Assembly (NCBI RefSeq): GCF_028736035.1 | Contig: NZ_CP117866.1 | Span: forward strand, 3,968,001-4,032,000 | Source of the DNA: Streptomyces sp. T12 | Lineage (GTDB): Bacteria > Actinomycetota > Actinomycetes > Streptomycetales > Streptomycetaceae | Reading direction: 5' to 3' | DNA length: 64,000 bases | Shown here: positions 62,051-64,000 of the stretch, in pieces | Position numbering within the stretch: position 1 is the stretch's first letter | Layout: the number at the start of each line of letters is the position of its first letter | Made by a program: the position numbers and the translations under genes | The notes under the pieces: model-generated | What the model saw: the letters and a program-made list of their open reading frames with translations, nothing else | Told to the model about the DNA's origin: nothing | Databases searched by the model: none

Positions 62051-63031
62051 ATGACCTGGCTGATCACCGGCGGCGCCGGTTACATCGGGGCGCACGTCGT
62101 ACGGGCGATGACCGAGGCGGGCGAGCAAGCCGTGGTGTACGACGACCTGTCCACCGGCATCGCCGACCGCGTACCCGACGGCGTCCCGCTGGTCGTGGGC
62201 TCGACCCTGGACGGCGAGCGCGTCGCCCGCGCCCTGGCCGACCACGGCGTGACCGGTGTGGTCCACCTCGCGGCGAAGAAGCAGGTCGGCGAGTCGGTCG
62301 ACCTCCCCCTGCACTACTACCGGGAGAACGTCGAGGGCCTGCGCGTCCTGCTGGAGGCCGTGACGGCGGCGGACGTACCGTCCTTCGTCTTCTCCTCCTC
62401 GGCGGCGGTGTACGGCATGCCGGACGTCGACCTCGTGACGGAGGAGACGCCGTGCGTGCCGATGTCGCCGTACGGCGAGACCAAGCTGGCGGGCGAGTGG
62501 CTGGTCCGCGCGACGGGCCGCGCCACGGGCCTGTCGACGGCATCGCTCCGCTACTTCAACGTGGCCGGCGCGGCCGCCCCGGAGCTCGCCGACACCGGCG
62601 TCTTCAACCTCATCCCCATGGTCTTCGAGAAGCTCACGGAGAACGCGCCCCCGCGCATCTTCGGCGACGACTACCCGACCCCCGACGGCACCTGCATCCG
62701 CGACTACATCCACGTCGTCGACCTGGCCGAGGCCCACGTGGCCACGGCCCGCGCCCTGCAGTCCTCCCCCGGTCACTCCCTCACCCTCAACATCGGCCGG
62801 GGGGAGGGCGTCTCGGTCCGCGAGATGATCGACATGATCAACGCCATCACCGGTTACGACCGCCCCCCGACCACCACCCCCCGCCGCCCCGGCGACCCGT
62901 CCCGCGTCGTCGCCTCCGCCGACCGCATCGCGACCGAGTTGGGTTGGAAGGCCAAGCACGACGTCCAGGACATGATCGCTTCGGCTTGGGAGGGGTGGGT
63001 GCGGGTGCATCCGGGGGCGGCGCGGGGGTGA
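62051..63031 (+). CDS. galE: UDP-glucose 4-epimerase
   Basis: Product is 326 aa from ATG 62051 behind GAGGGGACGG. It has the NAD-binding loop GGAGYIG (8-14), catalytic Tyr141/Lys145 (SPYGETKLAGEW), and Ser in SSSAAVYG. Family signatures RYFNVAGA, GTCIRDYIHVVDLAEAH and NIGRGEGVSVREMI are present. It interconverts UDP-glucose and UDP-galactose. Next to the GT2 gene, it probably supplies UDP-galactose for wall polymer glycosylation. Confidence 0.95.
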   Translation: MTWLITGGAGYIGAHVVRAMTEAGEQAVVYDDLSTGIADRVPDGVPLVVGSTLDGERVARALADHGVTGVVHLAAKKQVGESVDLPLHYYRENVEGLRVLLEAVTAADVPSFVFSSSAAVYGMPDVDLVTEETPCVPMSPYGETKLAGEWLVRATGRATGLSTASLRYFNVAGAAAPELADTGVFNLIPMVFEKLTENAPPRIFGDDYPTPDGTCIRDYIHVVDLAEAHVATARALQSSPGHSLTLNIGRGEGVSVREMIDMINAITGYDRPPTTTPRRPGDPSRVVASADRIATELGWKAKHDVQDMIASAWEGWVRVHPGAARG

Positions 63032-63137
63032 GGCTCGGCTTCGCGGGGTTCGTCGGCCTCGTCGAGCCGTTACTGGCCCTCACCTGCTCCGTCGCCGGGA
63101 TCCCAGCGAGATCGAGTACGAGGAGTTCCCGTGCGGC

Positions 63138-63479
63138 CTACTCGGCCTCGCGCAGGATCCCGTTGATCTCCGCCATGACCGCTCGAAACTCCGTCTCGCC
63201 GATGGTGCTGTCCTGGGAGATCCGCTCGGCCTCATGCAGACGGGCCGCCCGCCTCGGGTCCCGCTCAATCGCCACAAAGACCCCCCAGCGTTTCAGGAAA
63301 AGCTGCAGCGGAGCCGTGCTCCCGGTCTGGCCGGCCTGGTCGAACGCCCGCCCGGCTTCCAGGTCGAACTGCGGGAGGTTCACGAGACTCAGCTGCTTGA
63401 CGGCCTCGCGCAACGCATCCCTGGCCAAAGGGGGCATCGGGATGACCGGCCCGTCCTGACGCACCGGCTGAGCGGTCAT
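63138..63479 (-). CDS. DUF6247-like small protein
   Basis: Product is 113 aa. The helical core reads RDALREAVKQLSLVNLPQFD, then LFLKRWGVFVAIERDPRRAA and REAE at the end. It fits DUF6247-type proteins, which are common in Streptomyces next to anti-sigma-type ATPases. ATG overlaps the stop of the upstream ATPase gene by 4 bp, so the two are coupled. The function is unknown; a partner role for the ATPase is an inference. Confidence 0.65.
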   Translation of the reverse strand: MTAQPVRQDGPVIPMPPLARDALREAVKQLSLVNLPQFDLEAGRAFDQAGQTGSTAPLQLFLKRWGVFVAIERDPRRAARLHEAERISQDSTIGETEFRAVMAEINGILREAE

Positions 63480-63910
63480 CGTCCCCACCCGGACGGACCC
63501 GTCCCGAGTTCGAACCAGACGCCCTTCCCACCCTCGCCGCTTCTGTGCCCCGTGCGCCACCCTCCACGCGCGGCTCCCCACCTCCCATCGGTGAGCGAGT
63601 CGAGGATCCACAGCCCGCGCCCACTCTCGGCGTCGTACCCCTCCTTCATCACAGGCAGGGTCACATCCGCGTCGAAGACCGTCGCGCGCACGCCGGCCGG
63701 GTTGGTGACGACGAGGAGCCCGGCACCGGTTGCGGCCGCATGAACGCAGGAGTTGGTGACCAACTCCGAGACGCAGAGCGCCGCATCGTCGACGATGCCG
63801 CCGAGTCGCTGCGCATGCAGCACGGAGGTGACGAAGTCACGGACGACGCGGGGGAGGTGGCGTGGGGTGGGATGCGGAGGCTGTATTCGGGCATGGGGGG
63901 TCAGCTCCAA
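63476..63910 (-). CDS. RsbW-like ATP-binding regulatory protein (HATPase_c_2)
   Basis: Product is about 144 aa from a TTG at 63910, the only usual start codon in frame after an upstream TAG. It has the N-box (CVSELVTNSCVHA) and a G-box (ESGRGLWILDSLTDGRWG). These proteins bind ATP and act as anti-sigma or anti-anti-sigma switch kinases. The N-terminus in this frame is odd. A neighbouring frame offers ATG 63894 with MPEYSLRIPPHATS, which looks like a normal family start. One extra base near 63855 would join it to the body, so a frameshift or sequence error is possible. Confidence 0.7.
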   Translation of the reverse strand: MELTPHARIQPPHPTPRHLPRVVRDFVTSVLHAQRLGGIVDDAALCVSELVTNSCVHAAATGAGLLVVTNPAGVRATVFDADVTLPVMKEGYDAESGRGLWILDSLTDGRWGAARGGWRTGHRSGEGGKGVWFELGTGPSGWGR

Positions 63911-64000
63911 GTCGCCGAGGGCAGAGGTGAGTTGAGGCGGGCGGAGGCCGTTGGAAACGGAGAGTGCCTCCTACATCACCGAAGGTAGGGGGCAACCCAT

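Overview
The window is high-GC actinobacterial DNA, almost certainly a Streptomyces chromosome. The third-position G/C bias is extreme, and GTG and TTG starts are common. There are FtsE/FtsX, PkaA/PkaB-type kinases, an LAETG sortase substrate, a tmRNA of Streptomyces type and two interspersed repeats familiar from many Streptomyces genomes. The block smpB, S41 protease, ftsX, ftsE, prfB, two kinases, FHA-ATPase, sugar importer, wall glycosyltransferases, ohr/ohrR, galE follows the order I remember for the S. coelicolor core region (about SCO2966-SCO2988); that is recollection, not a search.

Left part (1-14.6 kb) is accessory and dominated by exported proteins. A large Rhs/YD-type protein runs off the left edge and is divergent from a secreted DNRLRE/FG-GAP protein. 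After a small DinB-type gene and an Xre-MmyB regulator/SDR pair comes a degenerate stretch, then a lipoprotein divergent from a secreted YD-repeat protein that ends in a bacterial phospholipase A2 domain, then a subtilase with three C-terminal P-domains.

14.7-31.2 kb holds cell-envelope and sugar genes: an Amidase_6 protein, a CE4-like protein, a class A PBP with an unusual transpeptidase motif, a LysR/MFS divergent pair, a cytochrome P450 divergent from an alpha-xylosidase (GH31) with its LacI regulator, a DacB-type carboxypeptidase, a PHB-depolymerase-like esterase and a DUF4232 lipoprotein.

31.2-46.4 kb is conserved core: an unknown duplicated-domain protein, ssrA, smpB, an S41 protease, ftsXE, a small zinc-ribbon membrane protein, an LAETG surface protein, prfB, two Ser/Thr kinases and a divergent FHA/EccC-like ATPase that may be their substrate.

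46.6-63 kb holds a binding-protein-dependent sugar importer without its own ATPase, then three tandem GT2-glycerophosphotransferase fusions, a polytopic membrane protein, ohr/ohrR, another GT2 and galE. Together these look like a wall glycopolymer (teichoic or teichulosonic acid type) locus interrupted by the peroxide-resistance pair. The right edge has a DUF6247-type gene and an anti-sigma-type ATPase gene.

The points most worth a second look are the YD-phospholipase A2 protein, the three paralogous polymerase fusions that differ at the catalytic His, the PBP lacking SxxK, a 43-bp duplicated gene start that makes a translationally coupled mini-ORF, and a 29-bp perfect inverted repeat downstream of the LacI gene.
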